Shown: piece by piece, positions 12,300-23,584 of the stretch
Layout: every line of letters begins with the position of its first letter
Numbering within the stretch: position 1 is the first letter of the stretch
Assembly (NCBI GenBank): GCA_022457155.1
Contig: JAJGOT010000020.1
Location: 2,063,501 to 2,127,500 of the forward strand
From: Cladopsammia gracilis
Lineage: Eukaryota > Cnidaria > Anthozoa > Scleractinia > Dendrophylliidae
Direction: 5' to 3'
Length of the DNA stretch: 64,000 nt
The notes under the pieces: generated by a model
The model's database searches: none
What the model saw: only the letters and a program-made list of their open reading frames with translations
What the model was told of the DNA's origin: nothing
Made by a program: the position numbers and the translations under genes

Positions 12300-14390
12300 G
12301 AAGCTTGCACTTATGTCACTACTATGTGACGTTGCAAGGCAAGAAATCGACTCAACGGAAGTCGATTTGCGATAGACTTTAAAAGGTTAAATGCAGCAAA
12401 AAGGCTATTTACACAGGGTATGGTAGCAAATGTTATGTTATGGAATTGAATTGATTCGAGTTGTATCGGTACGTTTTGCTCCCGTAAAATCAACTGCACC
12501 GTACTCAAGAAAAGTCGTTTTCATTGAGCGCGGTGGCTCACGGGTTAGCTCATTCCTAGAGCCTTATTTTGAATTGGTTCGCGAACGCATTCTCGTCTGC
12601 AAAAAAAGTCGAGTAATAATAACCCAAAATATTGAGTGAAATGTTGAATCCACATTGACGCCAAAAATTGAGTAAACTGAAGGATCAGTGTTGAGTAAAA
12701 CATACCAACAATGCGAGTATAAGGTCAAAAGCACAAGTTCAAGTTGTTGGGAAAGCCGTTAATCGTGCGGGAGGATACGGGATGGAAACCCCATGCGTTT
12801 ACAAGTTTACTGGACCGCGAAGAAACGTTGATATGCTTAATAAATTATATTACACATTGCAAATAACCGATCTGTAAGAAAAGAACAGGAAATGGAGTTG
12901 AAGAGAAAAGCCACAGTGGAAGGCAGCAGAAACAAGAAGGCAAAATAACTTTGAGAGCCTCGAAATGCTGCAAAGTGAAGTCTTTCAGATCTTTTGTAGT
13001 ATCTATTCGTGCATCCTTTTTACTGAACACTGCAATGAACATGCTAACCACTAACACCTTTGCCTAAAAACATTCAATAAAATATTAATGCATTATTGTT
13101 TGTCATATGGTGTCTGTTTTCATTCAGCAGCGTCACCAGGCATTTTGCCGACTGGTCGTATTAACGGGGTAATTTTATAAAGAAAATAACGACTGAGGAC
13201 TCCAAAAGATGGTCGTTGGTCGTAATAACGGGGTCTTCAGATAAGAAAATTAGTGGGCTTTTGTTCGGGCCACAATAAAGTGGTCGTAATAACGGGGTGG
13301 TCGTATTAACGAGGTGGTCGTATGGCGGGGTTACTCAATATACGGTGTTAAAACAACTCACAAGAATTTCATTCTGGTTTACTCGTTTAATGAGAAAACG
13401 TCACTTATATTAAAAGGTAAATGCTTCTTTGAATAGTTAGTAAATTTATCCACACACAAAACACAAAATTGGTACATAATATTAATATCTCCATGTGTAC
13501 CCCAACAGTTGTGAAATGACATAATAAAGTAGACTTTTATTGATCTCTGCTTTAACAAAAACCCTATTTTGTCATAAACTTGGATCAAATAAATCCATTA
13601 TATAAATTATTTCTTTTTTGAAATGGCTCTTCCCAATAAAAAGTAATGCTTAACTTAGTGTTAACTATTCATCACTTGTAAAAAGAACATATACTGTTTA
13701 AAACTGAATGAACAAAAAAGTGTTCTGTGTTTTAATATCACGTTTAAAAACCCAAGGCGATTAAGCCAATAGTTTTTACACCTGCAGACTTGCAGACAAG
13801 TCAGGGCTCATCACTAACACTCAACGACTTTCCACTGGAGATTACATTGTCTCATCAGAATGTGAAAAAAGAAAATGAATATAGTTGCCCGATCCGCAAA
13901 GTAATGCTGTTAATCTTAGGCAATTCTGGAAAGCTAGTTTTTCATTTTAAAGTCTTCAGCAAAAAATGTACAAATAAAATGAAAACAAACCTCTACAACC
14001 CTGTATTGCTGAATTTGACCCTCGACCTGAACTGCAAAACAATGTAAACTGGGCTAGTCATGATACTAGGATGAGGGCCCTAATTTTTAATGGGGGAGGG
14101 ACATCTTACTTTAATAACTGTTAGACATGGTGAGAGGCGACTCCCATAAAAAAATTACAGGGGTGCTCGTCGTACCTTTTGGGGTCAAAATTTGTAGTTT
14201 GGTACCGCTTAGGGTCCGAAAATCTACAATGACCACCATTAGAATTATTGTGGTACTTTTTTGGGTATTAAGCCAAAAGAATATGACAGAAATATGACGT
14301 GTTGTTTTGAATTGGTACCTCTTAGAGGTAAAACTTCTCTTGAACCATACCAATGAGCACTGCCGTCATTTTTATATTTTATGAGAGTCC
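12300..14390. other. Interior of the 8.57 kb element, no recognisable gene
   Basis: AT-rich DNA with a short repeat GGTCGTATTAACGGGGT near 13150-13330, similar in style to the GTCCGTATTAGAGAGG repeats elsewhere. Short reading frames exist (for example 13790-14047, plus strand), but none has a recognisable domain. Confidence 0.4.
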
Positions 14391-14395
14391 CCAAA

Positions 14396-14501
14396 CTAAA
14401 ACGATTCAATGCTATAACGCTTCTGTGCAAAAAGCATCATAAATGTTCTTCGATGCATTATGTTTTTGTCATGGAAACGTTGTGGCATTGAATCGTTTTA
14501 G
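14396..14501. mobile_element. Small hairpin MITE
   Basis: CTAAAACGATTCAATGC at the left and its reverse complement GCATTGAATCGTTTTAG at the right, about 30 bp of imperfect pairing in total. Confidence 0.55.
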
Positions 14502-15069
14502 CATGTCCTTTTCATTGTGCCTCAACTACATGCTACATTTTGACAAACTGTCAATATCATTTACAATAGATTATTCGACCCAACGGGATAATCAAACATA
14601 AAAACATAATAAGAAACTAGCAGCCCAAGAGTAGCCTCAATAAGGCTGCCAGTAAAAGAACAGAGAAGCTGCTTGTCAGCAGCCAAGTGCATTTCAGCCT
14701 CAGGCAAATCAAGGCTGCCTTCCATTATGATTAAAGGAAATGGCTTTTTCTTTCCTGTGCAACTTGATTTGCAGTCGTGTCACTTCCACCCTATTACATC
14801 TTACAAAAAAAAGGTAAGTTAAAACATTTTTACAGCATGATACAATAATAATTTTACATTTTACATGTATATTAATCATGGAGTACATGTATGTTATTCA
14901 TTTGAAATGCATAAACTAAAAGTAAAAATAAAACTAAACATCCCAGCGGTCGTAACATCATTTCTTTATCTGAGTCAGAATGGTTCATGTGAAATGACAG
15001 AAGTCTCAAGGAGGGAACAACACTTGAATTTCTGGTTAAAATTTTGTTACAGCTTATTGACTGTTTGAC

Positions 15070-15440
15070 CCCCTCCCCGGGTCCCTATAATGGGCTATAC
15101 GGGATGCTCCGCCCAAAAGGGGTACCTTTTTTAGGCTGGAGGTATATGAAAGGGTAGGGATTTCATGAGTTGAAGTATATGAAAGGGTAGGGATTTCACG
15201 AAATATATGAAAGGGTAGGGAAAACATGAGTTGAAGTATAAAAAGGTAGGGAAAACTGCCATTAAAGTATTATAAAAATGGACCATTCAAAATATAACAA
15301 ACAGATGCAAATAAAGGCTACATAAAAGGGGTACCATTTTCAATAAAAGCTATATGAAAGAGGTACCATTTACCATGAAAGTTATACGAAAGGGGTACCT
15401 TTTGTGTCCAAAACAGTATATGAAACGGTAAGGGTTTGAA
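15070..15440. repeat. Minisatellite of TATATGAAAGGGTAGGG / GGGGTACC units
   Basis: Three to four units of TATATGAAAGGGTAGGG (15145-15260), followed by units of GCTATATGAAAGAGGTACC (15320-15435). Related GGTACC-bearing sequence is at 14160-14350. Non-coding. Confidence 0.7.
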
Positions 15441-17599
15441 CCCTCAGGCGATTAATCAAGAAAATACAATTTCTTTGTTTACATGATGTCTGTATTAATT
15501 ATTCATAAATGACAGATTGTGCAGTTTATCATTTTAAAAGAAAAAAAAAACAGCACTGTTCCATATCTCACCCCAGAATTGTGTGGGCAATAGAGAAAAA
15601 GACATTATACTTACAGGAATAAAGTGTATGAAGTCCTGCAGACTTGACTTTGGGAGGAAAGGAAGCACAGCAATGGCAACCTGTACTTTTTTTCATGTCA
15701 TGAAAAAAAAAAAAAACATTTTCATTATTAATAATGCAACAGAGATTAGAAAAAGATGTGAGAGAGAGATGACATTTTCCCCAACAAAATAAAAGTAATT
15801 AAGGGGAGCAATTTTGTATGACCTTAAAAATTGGTTTTAGAGTAATAGCTATTGACATTTTTACCGAATTGTCACAGAACTTTTCAATAAATCACAAAAA
15901 TGACTTCACAGATCTGGTTGTCTTTTAAAACCTGCAAGTTTTAATACCAATCTGTTGAAAACTGGCAGAAATTTATACAAGAGCCCAAATTTGCATGTTT
16001 TAAAGGCAGATTTTCAAAAAAAAAATCACTGGGTTAGTAAATTTGGTGCAAAAAAATTGATCTGTGAAGATCAACGTTTTATTGTTTTAATAAAAAGCAC
16101 TCTCAAAAATTTCAATTTAATTTGTGTAACATTGGTGAGGTCCTGACCATTTGCGTTTCCTTGATCTGCTAGTTCTTGAAGAGATCAAAACAAGCTTTTT
16201 TTTGTTTTTCTCCTGAAAATATCCCCAATAAGGAAAGAGTGTTGCTCAATTGACCAATCAGAATGCTGAAATTAATGAGTGATTTGTCAAAGAAACTATC
16301 CATTATTTTAAAATTAATATTAACTGCTAGAAAGTTTTAATTCGAGAACAGCAGATCAATCAAAGAAATAACCAAAAGCCTGATTTTAGAAACAAAAACT
16401 GTTTTCAACTGAGTGTCAAAATTAATTTTGTGATTGCTTTTAATTAATGGCTTTGTATTCCTATATTCTGTGATTGCGACAAAGTGCTTTAAACTGTTAT
16501 CCCATTTTCCCACAAATAACCCCACAGTTACATGTATTTGCTTAGAGTTTTTAATGGTTAATTGTCGGGTCAGTGTTATAATTGACCAAAAGTTGAAACA
16601 GTTAGTTTTTTGTAGGTTTATAATTTGGTCAACTGGAACAGCCACCACATTGGACACATGTGTGAACTAGTTCCAGGCTCCCTATACTATGACATTCCCC
16701 TCTTTTAGAAAATAAATAAAAGAAATATAGGCTTACATATCATGTACATAACAATATTGCAAACAGGGCTAATGTTAAATAAAAATGAATGCATATTTAC
16801 AGAGCAGGTATACTCTAATTGACTTAATAAACAACTGTCCAAATGTTCACATAACAGCACTTTAAATAACAGCATACAGATTGGGCATGCTCTCATCAAA
16901 GCAAATAATGAGTGTCAAAGTGATATTGTCACCTCAACAAATGTTGTTTAGTCCTTCAAACTTTTCTGGGACTTCTGTCTTGTTTAATCTTAAGCTGGCT
17001 TTATTGGCCGCCACATCCTGAACGTGTGTGTCTGTGTGTACATTTCAAGCCTGCACATGCTCATAGAGTATCAGCCAATCAGCTTCAAGTAAACTTGCCA
17101 TGTTTATGTTAATGTACATCAGTCGCGGTCAATCTCCCAATTCAGCTCAGTTTCACTGCTAAAGTCAAACGTTTATTTCCCCACCCACCCACCACAGTAT
17201 ATATAGTTATTGTTATCACTCTCTGCTTTCGTACTTCTAGGTAGGCCATTCTCGCTTATCCGCTTATAACATTTATTGTTTGTTTCAAAAAAACAAAAAT
17301 TATAGCAGATATGTAATCTGTTATGTGGTTTTAGTTTTAATAAATGGTTTGGGGGAGAAGCGTTGCTGGCGACAACCCTTCAGTCCCACACTGAAGCGAT
17401 GCCTGGGTTGCCTTAGCTTCGGTGATAAACAGTGGTGACGTCCACTTCCCCTCGCTAAGCGGCCTTCTAGGAGCTTGGCATAGGTACATGCTGCTCAGAG
17501 TAGCTGTGCTCCATGAAACCCATCCCATGGTTTATATGCCACTCGCTGACCGGCAGCACTTGGGTCCTGGGCAACGCCTATCTCTCTACCTTCTCCCAC
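15441..17599. other. AT-rich interior of the 8.57 kb element, no gene seen
   Basis: Only short, composition-driven reading frames. 17330-17600 is more GC-rich with a different composition from the LINE fragment that follows, and may be a remnant of another unidentified element. Confidence 0.35.
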
Positions 17600-18480
17600 A
17601 AAATAGGTGCCTTTCAATTGTGCGTTGACATTAAATGACGAATAAACAATGTCAATAAACTTGCTTGCAATGTCTGACTCGTTTGAATTAATTAAATTTA
17701 TGTTATAATCCCCAAGTAAGTAACATCTTTTGCCTTCAAAATTAATCTTTTCAATTGTTTCTGTTAATTTTGCAAGAAAGCAGTTAATGTCTGAATTAGG
17801 TGCCCTATAAATAACACCTATTATTGTGTTTACATTGTCTTCAGTAATTTTTTCCACAAACAGTGATTCCATTACATCTTGATCATAAAATCCCAAATCT
17901 TTTCTTAATTTATAGTTTGATTCATTTTTAATGTAAAGCCCCACTCCACGTCCAGTCCTGTTTTCCCTTCCTTCACAAATAAAATTATAGTTTTGTAATT
18001 GAATCATATCATTTGCCTCTTTTAACCAAGTTTCACTAATACATGTACCAATGAAATCAGGTATTATGGATAAAGAATTGATCATTTGTTCCAAGCTTTC
18101 AAAATTTTTACTTAAACTTCTAGGATTCACATGTAATACTGAAAATGAGTTATCAGTGTTTATGCTTCAGTTTTGTAAAAGACTGTTCAGTTCATTAGTT
18201 AATGAATGATTATAGAAACTAGTATCAGGGTCACTATTTTCATTTAGAATGTAGTTGGAGTCATCTGTAATTTTATTTAATATTGATGGATTTATATTAA
18301 GTTCACTAAAATCCTTTATATTTATAATCCTGGAAGGTCCTAAAGAAAATTCAGCTAGGGCAAGGTGGAAATCATACTCATTTAAATGATTAAATGGTAG
18401 TATTGCCATAATACATAATTGGCAAAACCAACCTTCAGAACTTTTTGATAGTTCAATGTACTCATTGTAAGTAAGACTTA
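17600..18480 (-). pseudogene. CR1-like LINE ORF2 fragment: PHD-type finger plus endonuclease domain
   Basis: One frame reads, from right to left, the end of a PHD-like finger (SSEGWFCQLCI), a linker with LPFNHLNEYDF, an in-frame TGA at about 18169-18167, then the apurinic-type endonuclease domain. In the latter are HVNPRSL, ISETWL, NRTGRGVGLYI, IIGVIYRAPNSD and LLGDYNINL. This order is typical of the N-terminal half of CR1-clade ORF2 in marine invertebrates. Similarity ends near 17600 and there is no reverse transcriptase, so the copy is truncated at both ends and carries one nonsense codon. Confidence 0.8.
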
Positions 18481-18531
18481 AATCTAGAGCAATTCAAATG
18501 AATTATAACCCAACATCTTACCTCGATTCTT

Positions 18532-18628
18532 CATTTCTAGCTTTAATCTGGCGATCAAAATCACTTTTCTTAGCACCAGAAATTCCTTCTGAATCGTTTG
18601 CTGTCGTTTCTGGGTCGTTTGTCGTCAT
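18532..18628 (-). CDS. Possible orphan first coding exon
   Basis: ATG at 18628 opens 32 codons (starting MTTNDPETTANDSEG, ending RNEES) and one further base, then meets the strong splice donor GTAAG at 18531. The composition is acidic/polar and unlike the surrounding AT-rich DNA. It lies near the right end of the 8.57 kb element, so it could be the 5' exon of an element gene or captured host sequence. No downstream exon is recognised, because the LINE fragment follows directly. Confidence 0.3.
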
Positions 18629-18629
18629 C

Positions 18630-19060
18630 CAACTCCTTGAAATGTTGAGTTAGCGATCTCTCAGATTAGGTCGCCAAAATGCAAACAGTCATGTTGAAAA
18701 ACTTGTCATGTAAGCCACATTGGTCACAGGTACCCCAAGCTCAAGTGCTGTTTAAACGTCGTGGTATAAAAACTGTTTCGTAATAGCGACATTATAAGGA
18801 TTTGTATGGGAAAATTCGCTTCGAATTTGAGCGTAAAATTACGAACGATATTTCAATGAAAATGGCTCACCTGAACTTCTTTGTGTGTTTATTTGTGTCT
18901 TGAGTGGTTTGGGGGTCTATTCGAAGCGATTCCAGCGAGTTTTAGTTCCACTGTCTCTTACTCCCTAAAAGAGAGTTGCCTCTTCTTCAACGTGTATTGA
19001 TTTTTACCACACTACTAATACACCATAAACGAGTAAATACATAACAGCCGGTGAAAATTT
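18630..19060. other. Spacer without gene
   Basis: Non-coding sequence between the possible exon and the degenerate right-end satellite; nothing recognised. Confidence 0.4.
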
Positions 19061-19735
19061 TCGTTTTCTTTCTACATGTAAGTGTCTCGCAAATCGACTT
19101 CCGGGAAGACGGATCGACTACAAGAACCCCGAATCGAGTCGATTCGAGTCGAATCGAGACGATTCGTTCGCATTTTCTACCCTCCCTGCTTGCCGTGTCA
19201 CGCGTGACCAATTTCCGGTGAGTCGGATCGATCGATGGTTCGTGTCGAACCGAGCACACGCGCGATATGCTCCTTCCTCGTGCACACGCTTTAAGAACGA
19301 GAAATATTCATGTCATTGTTTCATTTGACCACATTTCCGGTGAGCCCGATCGGTGAGCGCAAACGGTGGTTTCAACTTTCTCGAAGATGGTTCGTGTCGA
19401 ACCGAACGCACGCTTGATATATTTCCGTTCTCGTGCACACGCTTAAAGAACGAGGAAGGTTCATGCTGTGTTGTTGTCTTAAGCAACCACACTAAAGACC
19501 GTCGTGTCAAACCGAGCACACTCTTGATAGCTTTCGTCGCGATATGTTCCTTTCTCGTGCACACGTTTTAAGAACGAGGAAGGTTCATGTTGTGTTGTTG
19601 TCTTAAACAACCACACTTCCGGTCTGCGGAACCACACTTCCGGTTAGTTGGTCTGCTAAATCGCGACCTGTTTCCGGTGAGAGTCGAATCGTCAACTGCC
19701 TTAGACGAATCGACTCAGTTTGGGTGTATTGGACA
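19060..19735. repeat. Degenerate right-end satellite copies
   Basis: 19080-19165 and 19620-19735 retain GATTCGAGTCGAATCGAG-like sequence related to the 140-bp satellite. 19260-19620 holds three units with TCGTGCACACG and AAGAACGAGGAAGGTTCATG (19277, 19432, 19555). Confidence 0.7.
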
Positions 19736-19828
19736 TGCTTGACAAACAACGCGCCACTACATTAAATATCTATCTTACTGTGCTACGCTTTTACACAACA
19801 GTTGTCATTGTTAACTCGCTAAACACAA

Positions 19829-19906
19829 GACAAAGTGTTTTCACTGTATTTCCGGACTTTTCAGACTTAATCTAGCTAAAATTGTCCTAGTGAAAACACA
19901 GCCTGT
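19829..19906. mobile_element. Small hairpin element in a repeat Z unit
   Basis: AAAGTGTTTTCACTG... pairs with ...TAGTGAAAACACAG, interrupting the unit between the two TGTGCTACGCTTT landmarks. Confidence 0.45.
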
Positions 19907-20125
19907 GCTACGCTTTCAAATATAAACAAATACGTGAGCCGAAAAATAAACCCAAACATTCACGCAAGTGTAAATAAGGAACCTATGGTATACATGTATA
20001 TCTCGTTCTTTAAGCGTGAGGCGACAAATAACGCCCCACTACACAAAAGATCTATATTACTGTGCTACGCTTTCAAATATAAACAAACAATAAACCCAAA
20101 CATTCACCCGAGTGTAAATAAGGAA

Positions 20126-20127
<2 letters not shown>

Positions 20128-20190
<63 letters not shown>
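20128..20190. repeat. (TA)n microsatellite
   Basis: Uninterrupted TA run starting at the CCTA target site of a repeat Z unit. Confidence 0.95.
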
Positions 20191-20192
<2 letters not shown>

Positions 20193-20195
20193 TGA

Positions 20196-20509
20196 ATGCA
20201 GATCAGACTTCAAAAGATATTCATTCGTTTAATGCTACAGTTCTGTTTCGTATGGTCAAAAGATGGCCACACTCATCAGGCAATTTTAACAAATAACCCG
20301 TACATTTCAAAACTGGCGGTTATAAGCATTTAACACCGTTGCTATGCAATATATAAACAAAATCAACTACGAGGTATATATAGATGCAATAACATACAAA
20401 AGCGGAATGAGGGGTTGCGTTACTGTGTGACAGCTACGTTATCATGAAGTTCTTGAGTATAAATCTGTTCCTGTGGGGGCATGAACTTGCTAGTTCGTTG
20501 CGTTTGTTA
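20196..20509 (-). mobile_element. 3' part of a Penelope-like element (left of the DD38E insertion)
   Basis: On the minus strand, from the insertion point, the reading frame continues as NKRNELASSCPHRNRF and ILKNFMIT then stops (20436-20434). This matches the last ~25 residues of Penelope-type proteins after the GIY-YIG domain. The 3' untranslated part with a hammerhead ribozyme follows (20282-20233). The rest of the coding sequence is at 23585-23890. Confidence 0.75.
20233..20282 (-). ncRNA. Type I hammerhead ribozyme of the Penelope element
   Basis: On the minus strand: CTGATGA core (20279-20273), stem II GUGUGG/CCAUAC, GAAA (20249-20246), stem III ACAG/CUGU with an AA loop, cleavage triplet GUA. 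Stem I of three pairs (UGC/GCA) follows, then a mismatch. All conserved core bases are present. Hammerheads are known in the terminal regions of Penelope-like elements. Confidence 0.8.
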
Positions 20510-20700
20510 CAGCGCGAAGCGCGCTACCGTTTCCACTAGACCAAGATTTTTTGACACTTTTTTGACACTTTTTTGACACTTTTTTGATTGAAGGGCGGAG
20601 TTTATCAGACCGTTTGAAATTACCGCGCGCAAACTAGACGCGTAGATGTAAATAAGACCAGAATATTAGTCGTTGACCGTTGTTCTTTGGCAGCCAGAAA

Positions 20701-21861
20701 ATGAATTTTCAACAAATTCGTAAGTAAAAAAGAATTCGTTACATGTAATCTGTCTGAAGCCAATACATTTTAGGTATTTCAATTTTGAATAACAAAAATA
20801 TTTTTTATATATCCGCAGCAAACATACAATTACGAGTAAACGCAAACGCCGGCTTATACGATAATGGGAGAGCACTACCTTCTCTTGTTCGTGAGCGGAT
20901 ATTAGATTTGAATCACCAAGGTTTGGGTCAACGTACTATTGCAAGAGAGGTCAGAACTAGTCATACATTTGTAAAAAACGTTATCAGAAGTTACGATGTA
21001 ACAAATTCGTCGATTCGTATACCACGAGCTACTTTTGCTGAGCCTAAAATTGACACAAATGTTCTTGAATACATTGAAGTGCAAAAGCATATAAAACCGA
21101 GCACATACGCGTCTGAGATACAACACAGGCTACTGTTAGACGGAGTGGTTCACCCCAGTGACATGCCAGGGACATCGCAAATCAATCGACGACTCAGGAA
21201 AGACCTCATGTTTAGTAAGAAGAAACTGACGGTTCATCCGCTTGAGGCAGAAAAGCCAGGTGCATTGGATCGGCAAAACGAATATCTACAAGCTATATCA
21301 AGATATCCAGCCAGCAAGCTTCATTTCTTTGATGAATCAAGTGTTATCAAAACGACGGGCAATCGCAAGTATGGAAACGCTAGGGTCGGCGCGCGAGCTA
21401 TTGAACTGCAGCGTTACGCATCTAACGTGACTTTTACAATAAATTTGCTCCATTCAGTTGTTGGTGTAGATTGCTTCAATATTCTTCAAGGTCCATCAAA
21501 TGGTTTGGAACTTCTAAATTTTTTCGACGATGCCTTACAGGTAGAACGGGCCGATGGAAGTGCTGCCCTAGAGCGTGGCGACGTCGTAGTAATGGACAAT
21601 TGTGGATTTCACCATGCCCACCACATTGAGCCATTGCTGCGAAATAAGCTCAATACATGCGGAATTGAGTTGATTTACCAACCACCGTACTCGCCACACC
21701 TTAATACATGTGAGTACTGTTTCAATCAGATCAAACAATTTCTTCAACTGCACCAGTTGTTAGCAATGAATGAAACGGAAGTGGCAATTGGAGAAGCGAT
21801 TTGCCATATCACGGCAGAAAACTCAGCAGGGTACTACAGGAAGTGTGGCTATCTGGTATAA
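20701..21861 (+). CDS. DD38E transposase, two exons
   Basis: Exon 1 20701-20719 (MNFQQI), intron 20720-20818 (GTAAGT...CCGCAG), exon 2 20819-21861. The junction codon CCA keeps frame and gives 353 residues. An unspliced frame would start at 20785 but would include intron sequence. A paired-type helix-turn-helix lies at residues ~25-65 (LPSLVRERILDLNHQGLGQRT, then IAREVRTSHTFV), suited to binding the terminal repeats. The DDE core has Asp178 (LHFFDESS), Asp266 (VVVMDNCGFHH) and Glu305 (PPYSPHLNTCEY), with 38 residues between the last two. Such enzymes cut and paste DNA at TA. All catalytic residues are present. AATAAA occurs at about 21891. Closest by eye to the IS630-Tc1-mariner superfamily. 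Confidence 0.9.
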
Positions 21862-22361
21862 AACTAACGATATAAGAGGCAAGAAAAGTAAAAATAAAAA
21901 GACGAAAAAAGAGGGAGAACAATTGATGTAACACAAGTATATATTTACTGGTTTGTTGATGTTCATTAAAAACATGCGTTTGTTGCAAGAACATTTCCGC
22001 CGGTGTGTAGTTTCTATTTTTAACTCAAGTCGTGAGAAAAAATAACTTTTGGAAAAATATTGCATGACACAGTAAGCTATTTGGTAAAAATATTCCTCCA
22101 AGTCGTTAGGTTGTAACTGAGAAATAAAATCTGTTTTCAAGAGGACCTTTCAAAAATGTTTGTGACATTATATCCCAAAATGTTGAGCGACAGTGCAAAA
22201 CAGCACGTGAAATGTGAACATTCAATGAGAATAAAAGACGCCGTATAATTCAACGCTACTTTTAGTTTACGGCAGTTACATTGTAAATCACCAAATTCGA
22301 AACACAACACAAACACAACGGTTGACAAAGTTATGCCAGCACAGTTGAATATGTTCAGTCA
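21862..22361. other. Gap between the convergent transposon genes
   Basis: Holds the transposase AATAAA signal near 21891 and presumably the 3' UTRs of both genes. The antisense frames here are not coding. Confidence 0.5.
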
Positions 22362-23414
22362 TTAGAAACTCAGTGAAGAGCGGCGATCTACACCGCTATT
22401 CAAATATGTATCAACATTTCTATTTCGATACTGTTCAATCAGAATTGGTAATTGCCAGTCCTCGCTCGCACCAAATTCAGGAACCTTTCCATTGAGTGCT
22501 TTTTCCAGAATAAGAAGATCACGGTCCAAGGAAACGCGGTCACTGTACTTGATTAAATTACGAACTTTTAGTCTAGGACGCATTACTGCAAAAAAAGAAG
22601 TCGACGCCTTCGTGCGGGACTCGCAAAACGCTTTCAGCTTTGATTCTGCATCGCTGTGTTCTTGTTGTAATCGTTTGATTTCTTTTTGCAGCTCCGATAT
22701 CTTTTGTTTCAGCTCCGGGTGCTTGTCTCTCAAACCACAAGCGTCATGGGAAGGACAGGGGGATGAAGAACATTTCGGTCTTGTATGTCCAGATTTGTGA
22801 CAATTTCCACAGAGCCTCGACCGTACAGCTGAGAGAGGCGTGAGAGCATCATTTTCGCGAGTAGCTTTGTTTAGTTCCTCTTCCGCACTCGATAACAATA
22901 CTTTTTTCAATTGAACGTTTTCGGCTAATTCAGCTTTCACGTGGTCTAATGGTGATCGCTCAGGTTTTACAGTAGATGTCGCGGCACTGTCAAAGCTTCT
23001 TTTTAATGAGCGAGGATCAAGCTTATGTTCACTTTCGCTTGCAGAAGTAGACATGTCTTGTAGCTTTCTTCTTTTTGCAAGGTCCAACGGTTGAACAACA
23101 GGTGAATCCAGCTCACTGACTCTCAGAAGTATTTTCCGATATAACCCTTCATCTACCGAACTAGCTCGAACAAACATCTCTTGAAAGTTATCTGTATCGT
23201 CCTCATTTAGATTCACATAATCGCCATCTTCGTCCTTGTATCGTATCCGCAAAGTCCTGGAAGTGTGATGTCGCAAGCTCCCGCAGGTCCGTCTGATATC
23301 CTCCACAAGCGAAGAAAACGAATACTTTAGTACGATTCCATCGACAACGTCTGCTTCTATATAAAACTTTACAAATTTATCCTGGCCATACTCAACTTTT
23401 ACTTGGAACTTCAT
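22362..23414 (-). CDS. PB1 domain / CCHC zinc-knuckle / coiled-coil accessory protein of the DD38E transposon
   Basis: Single-exon, 350 residues. Residues 2-99 form a PB1 domain: basic-strand FQVKVEYG, helix SFSSLVEDIRR, and an acidic OPCA motif (YKDEDGDYVNLNEDDTDNF, 59-77). Both the Lys and acidic faces are present, so it could self-assemble head to tail. A basic KRRK (114-117) may be a nuclear signal. A CX2CX4HX4C zinc knuckle is at 202-215 (CGNCHKSGHTRPKC), followed by a coiled coil at ~235-265 and a conserved-looking C-terminal region. It is transcribed towards the transposase from the right terminal repeat (ATG 170 bp inside the end). PB1 modules build oligomers and zinc knuckles bind nucleic acid. 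A role in transpososome assembly or regulation is inference. Confidence 0.85.
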   Translation of the reverse strand: MKFQVKVEYGQDKFVKFYIEADVVDGIVLKYSFSSLVEDIRRTCGSLRHHTSRTLRIRYKDEDGDYVNLNEDDTDNFQEMFVRASSVDEGLYRKILLRVSELDSPVVQPLDLAKRRKLQDMSTSASESEHKLDPRSLKRSFDSAATSTVKPERSPLDHVKAELAENVQLKKVLLSSAEEELNKATRENDALTPLSAVRSRLCGNCHKSGHTRPKCSSSPCPSHDACGLRDKHPELKQKISELQKEIKRLQQEHSDAESKLKAFCESRTKASTSFFAVMRPRLKVRNLIKYSDRVSLDRDLLILEKALNGKVPEFGASEDWQLPILIEQYRNRNVDTYLNSGVDRRSSLSF

Positions 23415-23584
23415 GCCGACGAACTAATAAACTCAAAATAGATCAAGACTACTCGTCGCGTCACATATCAATCACAGTGTCTACGCCCACTTTGTTGTTC
23501 GGCTCCTTTGTTAAAGTGTCAAAAAAGTGTTAAAAATTCGTCAAAAATCTTGGTTTAGTGGAAACGGTAGCGCGCTTCGCGCTG

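Larger units (their letters stand above)
11170..19740. mobile_element. 8.57 kb element with 9-bp target duplication and satellite-filled ends (MULE-like)
   Basis: The 9-bp GACAAACAA occurs on both sides (11161-11169, 19741-19749). Intact repeat Z units have a single copy, for example near 24543. The inverted ends share TGTCCAATACACCC, then AACTGAGTCGATTCGTCTA. The left end continues into a 140-bp satellite (11210-12290), and the right end has degenerate copies of the same satellite (19060-19735). A 9-bp duplication plus long inverted ends fits Mutator-like elements. I find no transposase in the interior, which contains a LINE fragment, minisatellites and a possible first exon at 18628. Confidence 0.7.
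20510..23584. mobile_element. Complete 3075 bp Tc1/IS630-like (DD38E) transposon with two genes
   Basis: Begins CAGCGCGAAGCGCGCTACCG and ends with its reverse complement. The terminal inverted repeats run ~65 bp, identical for the first 29 bases apart from their extension, with TTTTTTGACAC repeats inside the left one. TA is duplicated at 20508-20509 and 23585-23586. Removing the element and one TA restores an in-frame Penelope coding sequence (…CSL-NKRN…), which proves the boundaries. It contains a spliced transposase (plus strand) and a convergent PB1/zinc-knuckle gene (minus strand) with a 500 bp gap between stops. Both genes are open, so the copy may be young. Confidence 0.92.

Noticed and set aside
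11393..12310. Long minus-strand reading frames over the 140-bp satellite
   Set aside because: The repeat period is not a multiple of three, so the frame is lost between units; Ser/Arg-rich peptide is a by-product of GATTCGACTC repeats.
20785..20818. Transposase start at 20785
   Set aside because: Lies within a well-formed intron (GTAAGT...CCGCAG); splicing from ATG 20701 keeps the frame.
22492..22800. Plus-strand frame opposite the PB1 gene
   Set aside because: Antisense shadow of a real gene; no domain.
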